A stretch of 36,858 bases of DNA from a virus. The notes under the pieces were generated by a model. That model was not told the origin of the DNA. It searched no databases and saw nothing but the letters and a program-made list of their open reading frames with translations. Of the stretch, positions 1 through 7,651 are shown piece by piece. The stretch's first letter is position 1. Every line of letters starts with the position of its first letter. The position numbers and the translations under genes were made by a program. The stretch spans positions 1 to 36,858 of the IMG/VR virus record IMGVR_UViG_3300037237_000043; one strand, 5' to 3'.

Positions 1-97
1 AGGCGTGCGTGGGCGCACTTGATGCGGCAATGTCAAAAAGATACCTGAACACGGACTCGCGCAATTCACGAATCAATCACCGCAACAGGGCGGCTTT

Positions 98-568
98 ATG
101 GAGTGCAGCACCCCAGGATGCAACGACCATACGGTTTTCGTAATCGACGACGAGACCGGCAACGTGGTTGGCTTCTCGATTCCGCTTCCCGATGTGACAG
201 AGCTAGACCTGCTCCAAATGCCGGAGGATGAGGACGGCGAGATGGTAGAGGTCAAGGCCCGCATTAAGGCGGGTACCGTTGAAGGCTTCGTCTGTGAACA
301 CGGGCACGCTTCGGTCCAGTGGATCGACAACGAGACCGATGAGCCGGTGTCGGTGCCGCTGTACGAAGTTGCGTACCAAACGGCAGAGATTGCCGAGCCG
401 CTGATTGAGGCGCTGATGAAGGCGCTGTTGGCGCACGTCAATAAAGGTGAGGATGGCGATGGGGTAGACGCCTGCTGTGAGCTATGCCAGCGGGACGACG
501 TGCGGATAGGGCCGGATGGCATATGCGGGGACTGTTTGTACGGGCATGAGGGCGCTGACTTACTCTAA
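98..568 (+). CDS. Hypothetical acidic zinc-binding protein
   Basis: This 156-residue protein is not recognised. It is acidic in the middle (MPEDEDGE near residue 41) and carries cysteine clusters that could bind zinc: C3/C8 at the N-terminus, C66 with H68/H70, and a C-terminal ribbon-like set C126/C127/C130, C143/C146 and H150. The start is the ATG at 98; only a weak purine stretch (AGGGCGG) precedes it, so the start is not certain. It ends 34 bases before the RNA polymerase gene on the same strand and probably shares its transcript. A small phage-encoded regulator or host-interaction protein is possible, but nothing in the sequence specifies a function. Confidence 0.7.
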   Translation: MECSTPGCNDHTVFVIDDETGNVVGFSIPLPDVTELDLLQMPEDEDGEMVEVKARIKAGTVEGFVCEHGHASVQWIDNETDEPVSVPLYEVAYQTAEIAEPLIEALMKALLAHVNKGEDGDGVDACCELCQRDDVRIGPDGICGDCLYGHEGADLL

Positions 569-602
569 AACTTTGCTGCGTACTCTCTCTGATTGAGGAA
601 CG

Positions 603-3125
603 ATGCTGAGTCAAGCGGTAGAGCAAGAAATGTTCGCTCGCATCAGCGAGCGGGAAATGATTGCGTCAGGCGTAAGGCGGTACCGGGCCACAGCCGCTAT
701 TGCACTAGAGTCGGGCCATGCGGTGCGCCTAGCGCCTGTTCGCACGTTGATAGATGAAACGTTTCCAAAGTTGGAAGCCCATCTGAAAAGTGTTCTTGCG
801 TCTTATATGGGCGGATGTCCGCAACAGTGGCCCATGTTTGTTACGTGGCTCGTTTCCCTCGGACCCTCCCGCTGTGCTTTGGTTGTCTTGCAAGAGTTGC
901 TGTCACACATAGGCTTGACAGAAGGGGATTTGCTTAATGAGGCTGCGTACCGAATCAGCGATTCGCTGCTTGCCGTAGTGAATACGATAGCTTTTCAGTC
1001 TTCCGAGAAGAAACGTTATGCGGCTGCGGTGAAGCTGCTTAAGAGTGGCGGCTACCGCGCATTTCAAGCGGCGGAACGTCGTTCGGGCACCAACCGTGAG
1101 AAACCGCTAAATAGAGATGATCGGCTGCGAGTTGGCGTAGAGTTTATTGACGCGATGTATGTTGCGACCGCTGATGCACCCCTGTTTTCTGCCCCATCCG
1201 TTGAGAAGATACAGGAGCAGAACGCCTACGGCAAACGGAAGTTCCACACAGAAAAACGGTTTGTGCCTACGGCCGAGACGCAGCGCAGACTTGCGGACGA
1301 TATTGAGCAGCGGGCCTTGCTGCATCCGCGAGAAATGCCAACTAGCTACGTGCCACTGCCCTACACCGAAACTGAGCGCGGCGGTTATTCGCAGGAGCTT
1401 TCCGGCTATCATCCCCTTGTCCGTAGTCGTGGATTCGCCATTCATGGCGATCCGGCTGGCTCGGATCTGACGGTCGTTCGTGGTGCCGTCAATGCGTTGT
1501 CTGCCGTGCCGTGGATGATTAATCAGCGCGTGCTCCCGTACGTCGAGCGTGCTATTGCTGGCGAGATTGTAGTTGACTCGTTGCCCGCCGACCTACCGAA
1601 ACCCGCTGCCATTGCGCCACCGTGCAAGTGGTCGGCTGAGTGGGACGCGGCGGCTACGGACGACATGCGCGCCGAGAGAAAGGCGGCAAGCCTCGCCTAT
1701 GCTGATTGGAAATATGCCATGAGCGAATGGCATAAGTGGCGCGGTGTGAATCCTGGCAAGCGCAATGTTGTTGCACGGGCCGTGCTTATCGCAAAGCAGC
1801 TTGCTGATCCGCACTACTATCCACAGTCCCTTGATTGGCGCGGGCGTGTGTATCCGATTCCAACGAGCCTCAACACTCACGGCGCGGACCCTATCCGCGC
1901 GTTGCTCCAATTCGCGGAAGGCTGCGAGATTGATAGCACCAGTGCCGAATGGCTGAAGTGTGCAGTAGCCGGGCACTGGGGAAAGATCAATGGCGTGCGT
2001 GTCGGCAGTCTGACCTTTGCCGAACGTGCTGCACTGGTCGATGAGTGGTCCGCTACGATCATCGCGATAGCTGCGGAGCCACTTGCCACGGTGTCGCTGT
2101 GGACGGTGGCAGACGCCCCTTTCCAATTTCTCGCGGGTTGCTTTGAATTGGCTGAGTGGTTCACGACCGGCCACCTATTCTCACACTTGCCAGTCCTGCT
2201 CGACGCGACGATGAGTGGGACACAACATCAGAGCGCGATGTTGCGAGATGCAGTCGGCGCGGCAAACGTCAATCTTACCAACCTGCCCCGGCCGCAAGAT
2301 GCGTACGGGCAATTTGCTGCCAAACTTCGCGCACGGCTACTAGGGTCCGAGACGCCAGAGGCTAAGGCGTGGCTGGCTGCTGGTGACATTGACCGCGATC
2401 TGGTCAAGTCGGCCGTGATGACTACGGCGTATGGATCTACCCCGCACGGGCAGACGGATGCGCTGTATGGCTCACTGTTCAATGATCCGCAGAAGTGGGT
2501 AGAGTTCACGACGGCATGTAAGGTAAATGCCGTGCTGCCACAGAAGACGTGTGCGTGGCTGATCGCAGAGCTACAGCCCGTTATTGCTGCGGAAGCGGGC
2601 GGTACGCTGAAAGTGCGCGACTGGTTGCAGAGCGCCGCTGATGCGGTTGCCGAGCACACAGGGCGAAGTGTGACGTGGACCGCGCCTACCGGGCTGCGAG
2701 TGGTGCAGGATTCGTTTAAGATGCGTCCGCGCCGAGTGACGTGCATCCCACTTGCTGGTGGATTCTATTCCCCGCTCGATATGGTGGCGACCGACCAACT
2801 CGATTTTGTTCGGTTGCGGCACGGTATCAGTCCCAACTTCACGCATTCATGTGATGCCGCCCACCTTCATTTGGTTGTCAACCGACTCCATGCGGCGAGC
2901 ATTACGTCGATGGGGTGCATACACGACGGTTTTAGTGTGCTCGCTGGCGACGTGCCCGTACTCGCTCGCGCGCTCAGAGTCGAGTTTGTGAATTTGTACT
3001 CTGACAACGTGCTGGAAAGACTCGCGGCCGAGTGGCGTGCCACTGGTGCGACGATTCCACCTTTGCCACCACTCGGGACATGGGACGTTCGGGAAATCTT
3101 AGATGCTTCGTACGCATTTGCTTGA
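603..3125 (+). CDS. T7-like single-subunit DNA-dependent RNA polymerase
   Basis: 840 residues, against 883 in T7 RNA polymerase. It transcribes phage genes from phage-specific promoters without host sigma factors. Family landmarks are in order: DWRGRVYP at 411-418; motif A DATMSGTQHQSAML with catalytic D534 (T7 D537); motif B VKSAVMTTAYGS with K602 and Y610 (T7 K631 and Y639, same spacing); the FTHSCDAAHL block; and motif C IHDGF with the second catalytic aspartate D775 (T7 D812). The C-terminus is YAFA, like the FAFA foot of T7 that contacts the active site. The enzyme therefore looks intact. The N-terminal promoter-recognition domain is much less alike, so its promoter cannot be read across from T7. 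The ATG at 603 follows GAGGAA at 595-600. It heads a co-directional array of SSB and virion genes. Confidence 0.96.
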   Translation: MLSQAVEQEMFARISEREMIASGVRRYRATAAIALESGHAVRLAPVRTLIDETFPKLEAHLKSVLASYMGGCPQQWPMFVTWLVSLGPSRCALVVLQELLSHIGLTEGDLLNEAAYRISDSLLAVVNTIAFQSSEKKRYAAAVKLLKSGGYRAFQAAERRSGTNREKPLNRDDRLRVGVEFIDAMYVATADAPLFSAPSVEKIQEQNAYGKRKFHTEKRFVPTAETQRRLADDIEQRALLHPREMPTSYVPLPYTETERGGYSQELSGYHPLVRSRGFAIHGDPAGSDLTVVRGAVNALSAVPWMINQRVLPYVERAIAGEIVVDSLPADLPKPAAIAPPCKWSAEWDAAATDDMRAERKAASLAYADWKYAMSEWHKWRGVNPGKRNVVARAVLIAKQLADPHYYPQSLDWRGRVYPIPTSLNTHGADPIRALLQFAEGCEIDSTSAEWLKCAVAGHWGKINGVRVGSLTFAERAALVDEWSATIIAIAAEPLATVSLWTVADAPFQFLAGCFELAEWFTTGHLFSHLPVLLDATMSGTQHQSAMLRDAVGAANVNLTNLPRPQDAYGQFAAKLRARLLGSETPEAKAWLAAGDIDRDLVKSAVMTTAYGSTPHGQTDALYGSLFNDPQKWVEFTTACKVNAVLPQKTCAWLIAELQPVIAAEAGGTLKVRDWLQSAADAVAEHTGRSVTWTAPTGLRVVQDSFKMRPRRVTCIPLAGGFYSPLDMVATDQLDFVRLRHGISPNFTHSCDAAHLHLVVNRLHAASITSMGCIHDGFSVLAGDVPVLARALRVEFVNLYSDNVLERLAAEWRATGATIPPLPPLGTWDVREILDASYAFA

Positions 3126-3179
3126 TATGAAAGCAACAAGCGAGCTTTCGCCTAACCTACACACTGAGGCACCCGTTTT

Positions 3180-3602
3180 ATGAGGGGCATCAATAAAGTC
3201 ACACTCATTGGCTCGGTCGTTGCCGATCCCGATATTCAAGTTACCGCACGCGGTAAACGTGTAGCGCATATGATCGTCAGTACGGTCAAGGAGTGGAAAG
3301 GCGCGGACGGCGAAATGAAAAAACAGGATATGCGGCATCAGGTTGAGATATGGGATCACCTTGACCGTCCTGGCCTTGCAAGCATGGTTGAGCAGCATGT
3401 TGTGTGCGGAACGTACGTGCTTGTTGAAGGGGCTATTGAGTATTCTGATTACACATCCAAGTCACGCGGCACGCCAATGCAAAGCACTAAGGTGCTCGCT
3501 AAACACATTCTTATTCTAGCCGAGCCAAGCAGTACCGGCAAGACGGTTGAAGTGCGCGACCTAGAGATGGAGATGAGCGGCCCGTATGCCACTGCCGAAT
3601 AG
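3180..3602 (+). CDS. ssb: Single-stranded DNA-binding protein (OB fold)
   Basis: 140 residues with the bacterial SSB pattern: MRGINKVTLIGSVVADPDI at the start, then GKRVAHMIVST, an insertion-rich WKGADGEMKKQ loop, RHQVEIWDHL and GTYVLVEGAIEYSDY. This matches the strands of the E. coli SSB OB fold over residues 1-112. It would coat single-stranded phage DNA during replication or recombination. The C-terminus (SGPYATAE) lacks the usual acidic DDIPF tip that recruits host partners. The protein may therefore act with phage proteins, or simply protect DNA. It lies 54 bases after the polymerase gene. The start at 3180 follows CTGAGGC at about 12 bases. Confidence 0.9.
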   Translation: MRGINKVTLIGSVVADPDIQVTARGKRVAHMIVSTVKEWKGADGEMKKQDMRHQVEIWDHLDRPGLASMVEQHVVCGTYVLVEGAIEYSDYTSKSRGTPMQSTKVLAKHILILAEPSSTGKTVEVRDLEMEMSGPYATAE

Positions 3603-3771
3603 CACGGTAGCCTCTGCGTACTGGAGCACGATTGCACGCGACGCGGAGGACTGGCGGCCACCACGCCTTGTCGTCAAATCGTACGATGGTGGCTACCGCA
3701 CGTATGAATCTGATGACGAGGATTTGCCGCTTGATGCACTACAGCTTGCCGGTCCCTTAACGACGCAGTAA
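3586..3771 (+). CDS. Small hypothetical protein overlapping ssb
   Basis: 61 residues, not recognised. It begins 17 bases inside the end of ssb in another frame, behind the purine-rich GAGATGAGCGG, and stops 35 bases before an intrinsic terminator. It would thus be the last gene of the polymerase-SSB transcript. The second half is acidic (YESDDEDLPLD), a composition seen in DNA mimics and in SSB tails. The core GGYRTYESDDEDLP has a plausible protein composition. The overlap and short length leave doubt that it is translated. Confidence 0.5.
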   Translation: MPLPNSTVASAYWSTIARDAEDWRPPRLVVKSYDGGYRTYESDDEDLPLDALQLAGPLTTQ

Positions 3772-3806
3772 GACGTAAAGTCACCATGCAGCTATCCGTA
3801 AATCTT

Positions 3807-3834
3807 GCCACCATCACAGGTGGCTTTTCTTTTT
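3807..3834 (+). terminator. Intrinsic terminator after the polymerase-SSB operon
   Basis: A perfect 6-bp stem, GCCACC (3807-3812) with GGTGGC (3819-3824), and a 6-base loop ATCACA are followed directly by TTTTCTTTTT. It sits after the small gene that ends at 3771 and before the next module at 3887. It would separate early or middle transcription from late transcription. Confidence 0.85.
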
Positions 3835-3850
3835 GTAGCACGCAGCACCC

Positions 3851-3871
3851 ACGGGCAGATGCCCACATCAC
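3851..3871 (+). repeat. Leader hairpin, copy 1
   Basis: ACGGGC, four bases, GCCC, then ACATCAC, 16 bases before the ATG at 3887. A near copy (ACGGGC, five bases, GCCC, ATCAC) precedes the next gene at 4368-4387. The stem is only GGGC/GCCC, so it may be a protein-binding or mRNA 5'-end element and not a terminator. Confidence 0.45.
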
Positions 3872-3886
3872 AGGAGTTTTTGCTTT

Positions 3887-4357
3887 ATGACCACGACCGT
3901 CTCGCCTACTACATCGACTCCCGCCGCTGTTACCGGCGTCGTGAATGCCATCGACACTTTGTTGGCATCACTTGGAGCGGCCGGTCTTCCGACACCCATC
4001 ATGGCAGAGATTGAATCGCTTGTCACGACTTTGCTACCCTTCCTTGACGTGATTTTCCCCGGTCTCGCGGCTGTCGGTCGTGAAGCGCAGCGCGAATCTT
4101 TGCTCAATGGCTTCTATGCTGCTGGAGATATGGCCGCGCTAGTTGCTTTCCGTGACGACAAGCCCGCGCACCCGAATGCAAGCGTAGCGATTTGTAATTT
4201 GCTCATCGCCAAGCTGACTGCGTTGACTGCGGCTGCGGCTCCGTTTGGCTCGATGCCTGCGGCTCCTACTGCGCCTTCTGTTCCTGCTGTTCCTGTTGTC
4301 CCCGTGTCTGCTGGCACGTCGGCATCAGGGCTGATGAGCGGTAAGCTCATTTCGTAG
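3887..4357 (+). CDS. Hypothetical Ala/Pro-rich protein, twin A
   Basis: 156 residues, not recognised. Residues 15-120 look helical and hydrophobic (TLLASLGAAGLP, LLPFLDVIFPGLAAVG) with alanine-rich stretches. Residues 121-145 are a Pro-Ala-Val linker. It ends SASGLMSGKLIS, and the next protein ends in the similar GAALVGGQIVS. The ATG at 3887 is preceded by AGGAG at 12 bases, a long spacing. Position after the terminator, with a strong leader, suggests well-expressed late genes such as a decoration or minor virion protein; this is inference only. Confidence 0.75.
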   Translation: MTTTVSPTTSTPAAVTGVVNAIDTLLASLGAAGLPTPIMAEIESLVTTLLPFLDVIFPGLAAVGREAQRESLLNGFYAAGDMAALVAFRDDKPAHPNASVAICNLLIAKLTALTAAAAPFGSMPAAPTAPSVPAVPVVPVSAGTSASGLMSGKLIS

Positions 4358-4367
4358 TATCACGCAA

Positions 4368-4387
4368 ACGGGCCAACCGCCCATCAC
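4368..4387 (+). repeat. Leader hairpin, copy 2
   Basis: ACGGGC, loop CAACC, GCCC, then ATCAC. It has the same layout as the element at 3851-3871 and lies in front of the gene starting at 4411, which also resembles its upstream neighbour at the C-terminus. Confidence 0.45.
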
Positions 4388-4410
4388 TTTAGCAAGAGAG
4401 GTTTGTAAAA

Positions 4411-4839
4411 ATGAGTAACCCCACGTATCCAGTGGCGTCCTACCCCACGGCGGTTTCAGCGGCTACGGTCTATCCCGTTCCGGCTGGTTCGCCCTCTTCG
4501 GCTGTTGCCTTGGACCTTGCTGCCTCACCGCGCACAGACGATCTAGTGCTTGCTGTTGGGCATGTTGGTGCGCTGCCCATCCCGCACACGCCCGATGCTG
4601 CTGTCGGCCCCGAGCCCGTGCCGAACGTTACCGTTCCGCTTCGGGTCATTGATACCGCTGTGCGGTTGGCGGTGCCATACGTCAAAGGGGAGCCCGCCGT
4701 GGGCACTTTGATGCCTTTTGTCCCGGCTGTCCAGACGCCCACTGTCTCGACGCCTGCTGGTGTGACGGTTGGGAACGGGACCGCACTTTCTACCAGCCAA
4801 GGTGGTGCCGCACTCGTTGGCGGTCAGATCGTTTCGTAA
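4411..4839 (+). CDS. Hypothetical Pro/Val/Ala-rich protein, twin B
   Basis: 142 residues, not recognised. The whole chain is rich in Pro, Val, Ala, Thr and Gly with few charges (YPVASYPTAVSAATVYPVP; VPNVTVPLRV). That composition suits an extended beta-rich or surface-exposed protein. It has no cysteine and no membrane segment. The C-terminus GGAALVGGQIVS echoes that of the preceding gene. AGAGAGG at 4393-4399 gives a good Shine-Dalgarno site before the ATG. The pairing with the gene at 3887, by leader and C-terminus, suggests a related role or a common binding partner. Confidence 0.75.
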   Translation: MSNPTYPVASYPTAVSAATVYPVPAGSPSSAVALDLAASPRTDDLVLAVGHVGALPIPHTPDAAVGPEPVPNVTVPLRVIDTAVRLAVPYVKGEPAVGTLMPFVPAVQTPTVSTPAGVTVGNGTALSTSQGGAALVGGQIVS

Positions 4840-4943
4840 TTTCCAAAGCGTCGGCGGCCTAGCGACGGCTAGTAGAGCTTAGTACGCTAAGGAACGAGTA
4901 TGGGGTCTCGACAAAACCCCTTCCCCCACCTAATGAGGCCGCG
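4840..4943 (+). other. Short non-coding gap with three hairpins
   Basis: No ORF. Consecutive stems are CGTCG/CGACG (4849-4867), CTTAG-TACG-CTAAG (4878-4891, a UNCG-type loop) and GGGGT/ACCCC (4902-4920). No T-run follows the last one, so it is not a typical intrinsic terminator. The gap precedes the gene at 4944. Confidence 0.45.
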
Positions 4944-5405
4944 ATGTTTCCTAGAGTCGGTGCCTATTTTCACCGATGCTTGATCGCGTTGGATGTGGGC
5001 GTAAACGTTCTTTTCGGGGGCATATCCGACGAAACCATTTCGTCCCGCGTTCGGCGCGCTTCAGACGCACATCTCCCACTCTCATTGAGTGTGTGGGTTG
5101 CACACGTTCTCAATCATGGACTCAATCGCATTCAATCCGACCACGGCCGACTGGCCGAGGAAGGCGATTTAGCCCGCGCGAAAGCGGATGAACAAATAGA
5201 AGACACGGCACTCGATATACTTGTGACTGCCGCGAAGCAAGGTGCGCTCATTCCTGTTGCAGCCGTCATACCAGCGGTGGCTGCAATCGTTTCTAACCTA
5301 TCAACTTCAGAGGCCACCAATGAACACCACAATCCCATCACCGCGTCCCAGCCCAGTCCCGTCGCCCCGCCCTTCTCCGGTCCCGACGCCGACGCCCGCT
5401 CCTAA
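4944..5405 (+). CDS. Conserved phage protein of unknown function (DET[IL]SSR family)
   Basis: 153 residues. The N-terminus (FHRCLIALDVGVNVLFGG followed by SDETISSRVRRA) matches from memory a small protein family common in phages of Proteobacteria. That family has an ALDxxxNVLLGGxxDETLSSR pattern and usually a later DHxRxAxE element; here SDHGRLAEEGD at about residue 65. Members often sit near lysis or virion genes and have no assigned activity. This one has an extra tail: a charged stretch, a hydrophobic segment (IPVAAVIPAVAAIVS, about 101-115) and a Pro/Ser-rich end. The hydrophobic segment might associate with membrane. Weak start signal. Family recognition is by recall. Confidence 0.7.
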   Translation: MFPRVGAYFHRCLIALDVGVNVLFGGISDETISSRVRRASDAHLPLSLSVWVAHVLNHGLNRIQSDHGRLAEEGDLARAKADEQIEDTALDILVTAAKQGALIPVAAVIPAVAAIVSNLSTSEATNEHHNPITASQPSPVAPPFSGPDADARS

Positions 5406-5681
5406 GAAGTAAGTACGAGTAAGTAGTCGGCCGTTAACTACCCCGGAACCATGACAAGAGATCCGCATAGTCGGGCAAGGTTCAACATGGGAACGGTCTA
5501 GCTGCTTATCTCACTTAGGGCAGCGGCATAAGAAGAAACCGCACTCTGAGAATCCTGATCGTAACTGAGGCCGACAGTCCACTGGCGCAAGAGTCATGGC
5601 TCCGGTCCAGCAATACCAGTTTCGCTTGGTTCTGGCTAAAAACCAAGCTACACCCACCACTCACCCCCAGAGGATTGTCTA
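5406..5681 (+). other. Folded non-coding island B, candidate structured RNA
   Basis: No credible ORF before 5682. A long-range closing stem pairs GTCGGCC-GTTA (5426-5436) with TAAC-(TGA)-GGCCGAC (5562-5575): 11 bp with a 3-base bulge, enclosing about 125 bases. Inside, GCTGC/GCAGC (5501-5524) and GCGG/CCGC (5523-5542) form hairpins that share two bases. GAACC (5446-5450) and GAAC (5491-5494) compete for GTTC around 5480-5483. The layout suits a structured or switching RNA. Pairings were found by eye. Confidence 0.4.
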
Positions 5682-5798
5682 TTGCCTGATGAGATTTGCC
5701 CCGTGTGCGGCGTTGCGTCTGTTGTTGAGGCAGGACGGTGCAAACTGCTTTGTACCAACTGCAAAAGCGTCATTTCAACGTGCTCTGACATGATCTAG
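5682..5798 (+). CDS. 38-residue zinc-ribbon microprotein
   Basis: A TTG start at 5682 is preceded by AGAGGA with 7-base spacing, a good Shine-Dalgarno site. The product has two zinc knuckles, CPVCG (C6/C9) and CTNC (C24/C27), plus C20 and C34. This is the classic CxxC-(about 15)-CxxC zinc-ribbon layout, with the GRCKLLCTNC pattern seen in stand-alone phage zinc ribbons and at the C-terminus of some ribonucleotide reductases. It probably binds a nucleic acid or protein partner. The same frame stays open for 55 codons after its TAG stop. The competing frame (5596-5793) lacks both a ribosome site and a recognisable motif. Confidence 0.6.
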   Translation: MPDEICPVCGVASVVEAGRCKLLCTNCKSVISTCSDMI

Positions 5799-5889
5799 TC
5801 GCCTATTGATGCGACTGAGATTCCGTCAACCTTTCACGCGCTCCAGTCGGATGAAACCGGCTGGGGCAATTTCTTTTTTCAGTGGGGAC

Positions 5890-6543
5890 ATGACGATGCC
5901 AATAGCGGCGACCATTTCGTTTCGCCCTCTGGCGATCTTCGCGCACCTAGACGACGTAGCCAATAACCAAGTTCCCTTTGCCCTGTCGCAAACCATCAAC
6001 GCAGCCGCCTTGGCCTTCCAGAGCGGACAACGTGCAGGAATGACGGAGCGTTTTGTGATTCGGCGTCCTTGGGTGCTGGGTGAAGTCAAAGTGGCAAAAT
6101 TCTCCGATAAGCGAGAGAATCCAATGACGGCGATCATTTCGCTTTCGCCGCAGGTCGCCAAGTTCCTTGAGAAGTTTGAAACGGGAGGATCGAAGACGCC
6201 AGAGCGTTCGCGCTCTATCGCCGCACCAGCGAGTGCTGCGTTTCCGCGTGAAGAGGTCATCCCAATGGGCAAGCGACCGTCCGCAATGGATCTAGTGACG
6301 AAGGGCAACACGACGAAGGGCGCAGACCGCACGTTCCTGCTCACTGGTGGGAATCGTCGAGCGATCTATCAGCGCGTAGGGCCAGGAGAGATCAGACTGC
6401 TATTTAGCTTGTTGCCGGATGTGCCGATTTCACCTCTGCTTCAATTCCAGCAAACCGCAGTGGCTATCATCCCGGCATTTTTGCGTGACAATTTCCCGCG
6501 CTTCTTCGCGAATGCTGTTCGCACCGCACGTCCAGCCAAATAA
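5890..6543 (+). CDS. Putative virion morphogenesis (minor tail-like) protein
   Basis: 217 residues from the ATG at 5890. The frame is open upstream to a TTG at 5806, but that extension is Arg-rich and lacks a ribosome site. The core (QVPFALSQTINAAALAFQ, then MTERFVIRRPWVL, later RAIYQRV) follows the pattern of a phage family found among tail genes: QxPFAxAxAxNxTA, RxxFxRPTPF, then a short beta region and a C-terminal helix. Such proteins are usually annotated as tail or morphogenesis proteins. Its position here, well upstream of the terminase genes, is unusual. Family assignment is from pattern memory and is not certain. Confidence 0.6.
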   Translation: MTMPIAATISFRPLAIFAHLDDVANNQVPFALSQTINAAALAFQSGQRAGMTERFVIRRPWVLGEVKVAKFSDKRENPMTAIISLSPQVAKFLEKFETGGSKTPERSRSIAAPASAAFPREEVIPMGKRPSAMDLVTKGNTTKGADRTFLLTGGNRRAIYQRVGPGEIRLLFSLLPDVPISPLLQFQQTAVAIIPAFLRDNFPRFFANAVRTARPAK

Positions 6544-6556
6544 ACAACCGGACCCC

Positions 6557-6820
6557 ATGATCGACACGACATATGGCTTTGATCGGATGGCACTGACGCA
6601 TACGACGAATCCGCACACGTTTACGCGCAAAGTGACTGCATCGCTTGGGCCAATCACGGCTACGATGTGGGTAGATGAGATTCTGTTCATTACGCGGGAA
6701 AAAGCTATGGTGGCAGCCTTTATCGCCACCGATTGCAACAAGCACATTCGGCATTTGCTGCGGACTACGGGTTGGCAGAACGGTGTAGACATCTACACCG
6801 CATGGCCGGTCTATGCGTAA
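6557..6820 (+). CDS. Hypothetical protein
   Basis: 87 residues from the ATG at 6557 (MIDTTYGFDRMALTHTTNP), just after the preceding stop. Not recognised. It looks like a small alpha/beta domain without membrane segments or metal motifs; there is a single cysteine (TDCNK). The frame is open further upstream, but that part overlaps the end of the previous gene. Its last 8 bases overlap the start of the HNH gene, so the two are translationally coupled. Confidence 0.6.
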   Translation: MIDTTYGFDRMALTHTTNPHTFTRKVTASLGPITATMWVDEILFITREKAMVAAFIATDCNKHIRHLLRTTGWQNGVDIYTAWPVYA

Positions 6821-7319
6821 GCCTGCGATAGCTAGTGGCGCTGTACACCACTTTTCAGTAGGGAGTATGAAGCGAACACAGATGCAGAGATTGTGCGCGA
6901 AGATTCGGCTACCTGAAGATCCTATAGGCTGTTGGGAATGGTTGGCGGGTAAGGGCGGCTCAGGTGGTTATGGCACGTTTCGGATCGGCAACAAGACGGC
7001 TTATGCTCATCGCATCTGCTACGAATTGTTTGTTGGGCCAATTCCAGTCGGGCTTGGCCTTGACCATTTCAGGTGTGACAATCCCGGCTGTGTAAATCCG
7101 CTGCATGTACGCCCCGCCACGGATCGAGAGAACTTGTTGCGTAGCGATATTACTAACAGCGGAAAGATGCACTGTCCACAGGGCCACCCGTATGCGGGTG
7201 ATAATCTTTGGATCGACTCTTGTGGTAATCGGCACTGTCGCGCGTGCTGGCCCGCGCATAATAGAGACCACTATCGTAAACGCACAACATACTCACACAC
7301 AACTGAGGCTGTACTATGA
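6813..7319 (+). CDS. HNH endonuclease (HNH_3 type, homing-like)
   Basis: 168 residues. The HNH_3 signature is clear: GCWEW at 39-43, GYGTFRIGNKTAYAHRICYEL at about 52-72, then LDHFRCDNPGCVNPLHVRP with D84/H85, C88/C93, N95 and H98. A second C-terminal metal cluster follows: C121, H125, C137, C142/C145. The domain makes a metal-dependent DNA nick or break. Such genes are often free-standing homing endonucleases in phages. No intron or split gene is evident nearby, so this one is free-standing. The ATG at 6813 overlaps the previous stop; an internal ATG at 6867 has its purine stretch too close to serve. Confidence 0.88.
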   Translation: MRKPAIASGAVHHFSVGSMKRTQMQRLCAKIRLPEDPIGCWEWLAGKGGSGGYGTFRIGNKTAYAHRICYELFVGPIPVGLGLDHFRCDNPGCVNPLHVRPATDRENLLRSDITNSGKMHCPQGHPYAGDNLWIDSCGNRHCRACWPAHNRDHYRKRTTYSHTTEAVL

Positions 7320-7648
7320 CCACGGACACTTTGAACATTATTCTCGTGGTTGTACCGTTGACAGTTTCCTCTGTGCTTTCCGCACTCATGGCGTGGAAAA
7401 CGATGCGCCATGTGTCAGAAATAAAGGTGGAAATCGACGGTCGTTTCACGGAGTTACTTCGACTGACGAAAGCAAGTGGTGAAGCTACAGGCATTGTGAA
7501 TGAGCGCACGCGCGTTGCCGACTCTATGTCACCTGCTGTCTCCTCTATTGCTGCGGCTATCGACGATGCTTCTAAGGCAGAAACGATACTGCGGTCACAA
7601 CTGCCAGCCCGGTTTCACGGCGATGCGTTCAAAGACCGCCAGGAGTAA
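7316..7648 (+). CDS. Small membrane protein, single N-terminal TM
   Basis: 110 residues. One N-terminal hydrophobic segment (about 7-27, IILVVVPLTVSSVLSALMAW) is followed by a polar helical region with EIKVEIDGRFTELLRLTKASGEATG. This form is common among small phage membrane proteins with a VDGRxxxLLxLT element. It is coupled to the HNH gene by an ATGA overlap and followed closely by another small hydrophobic protein. It could be a holin or spanin-like lysis component, or an exclusion protein. No lysin is nearby to decide. Confidence 0.75.
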   Translation: MTTDTLNIILVVVPLTVSSVLSALMAWKTMRHVSEIKVEIDGRFTELLRLTKASGEATGIVNERTRVADSMSPAVSSIAAAIDDASKAETILRSQLPARFHGDAFKDRQE

Positions 7649-7651
7649 CAA

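Noticed and set aside
1-45. Possible 3' end of an upstream gene in frame 1
   Set aside because: Only 15 codons before TGA at 46-48; too little to support a feature.
2228-2746. Reverse-strand frame of 172 codons in the polymerase gene
   Set aside because: The + strand here encodes polymerase motifs A and B; the reverse frame has no motif or start signal.
5596-5793. 65-codon frame starting ATG at 5596
   Set aside because: No ribosome site or recognisable protein features; the overlapping frame from 5682 has both a good site and a zinc ribbon.
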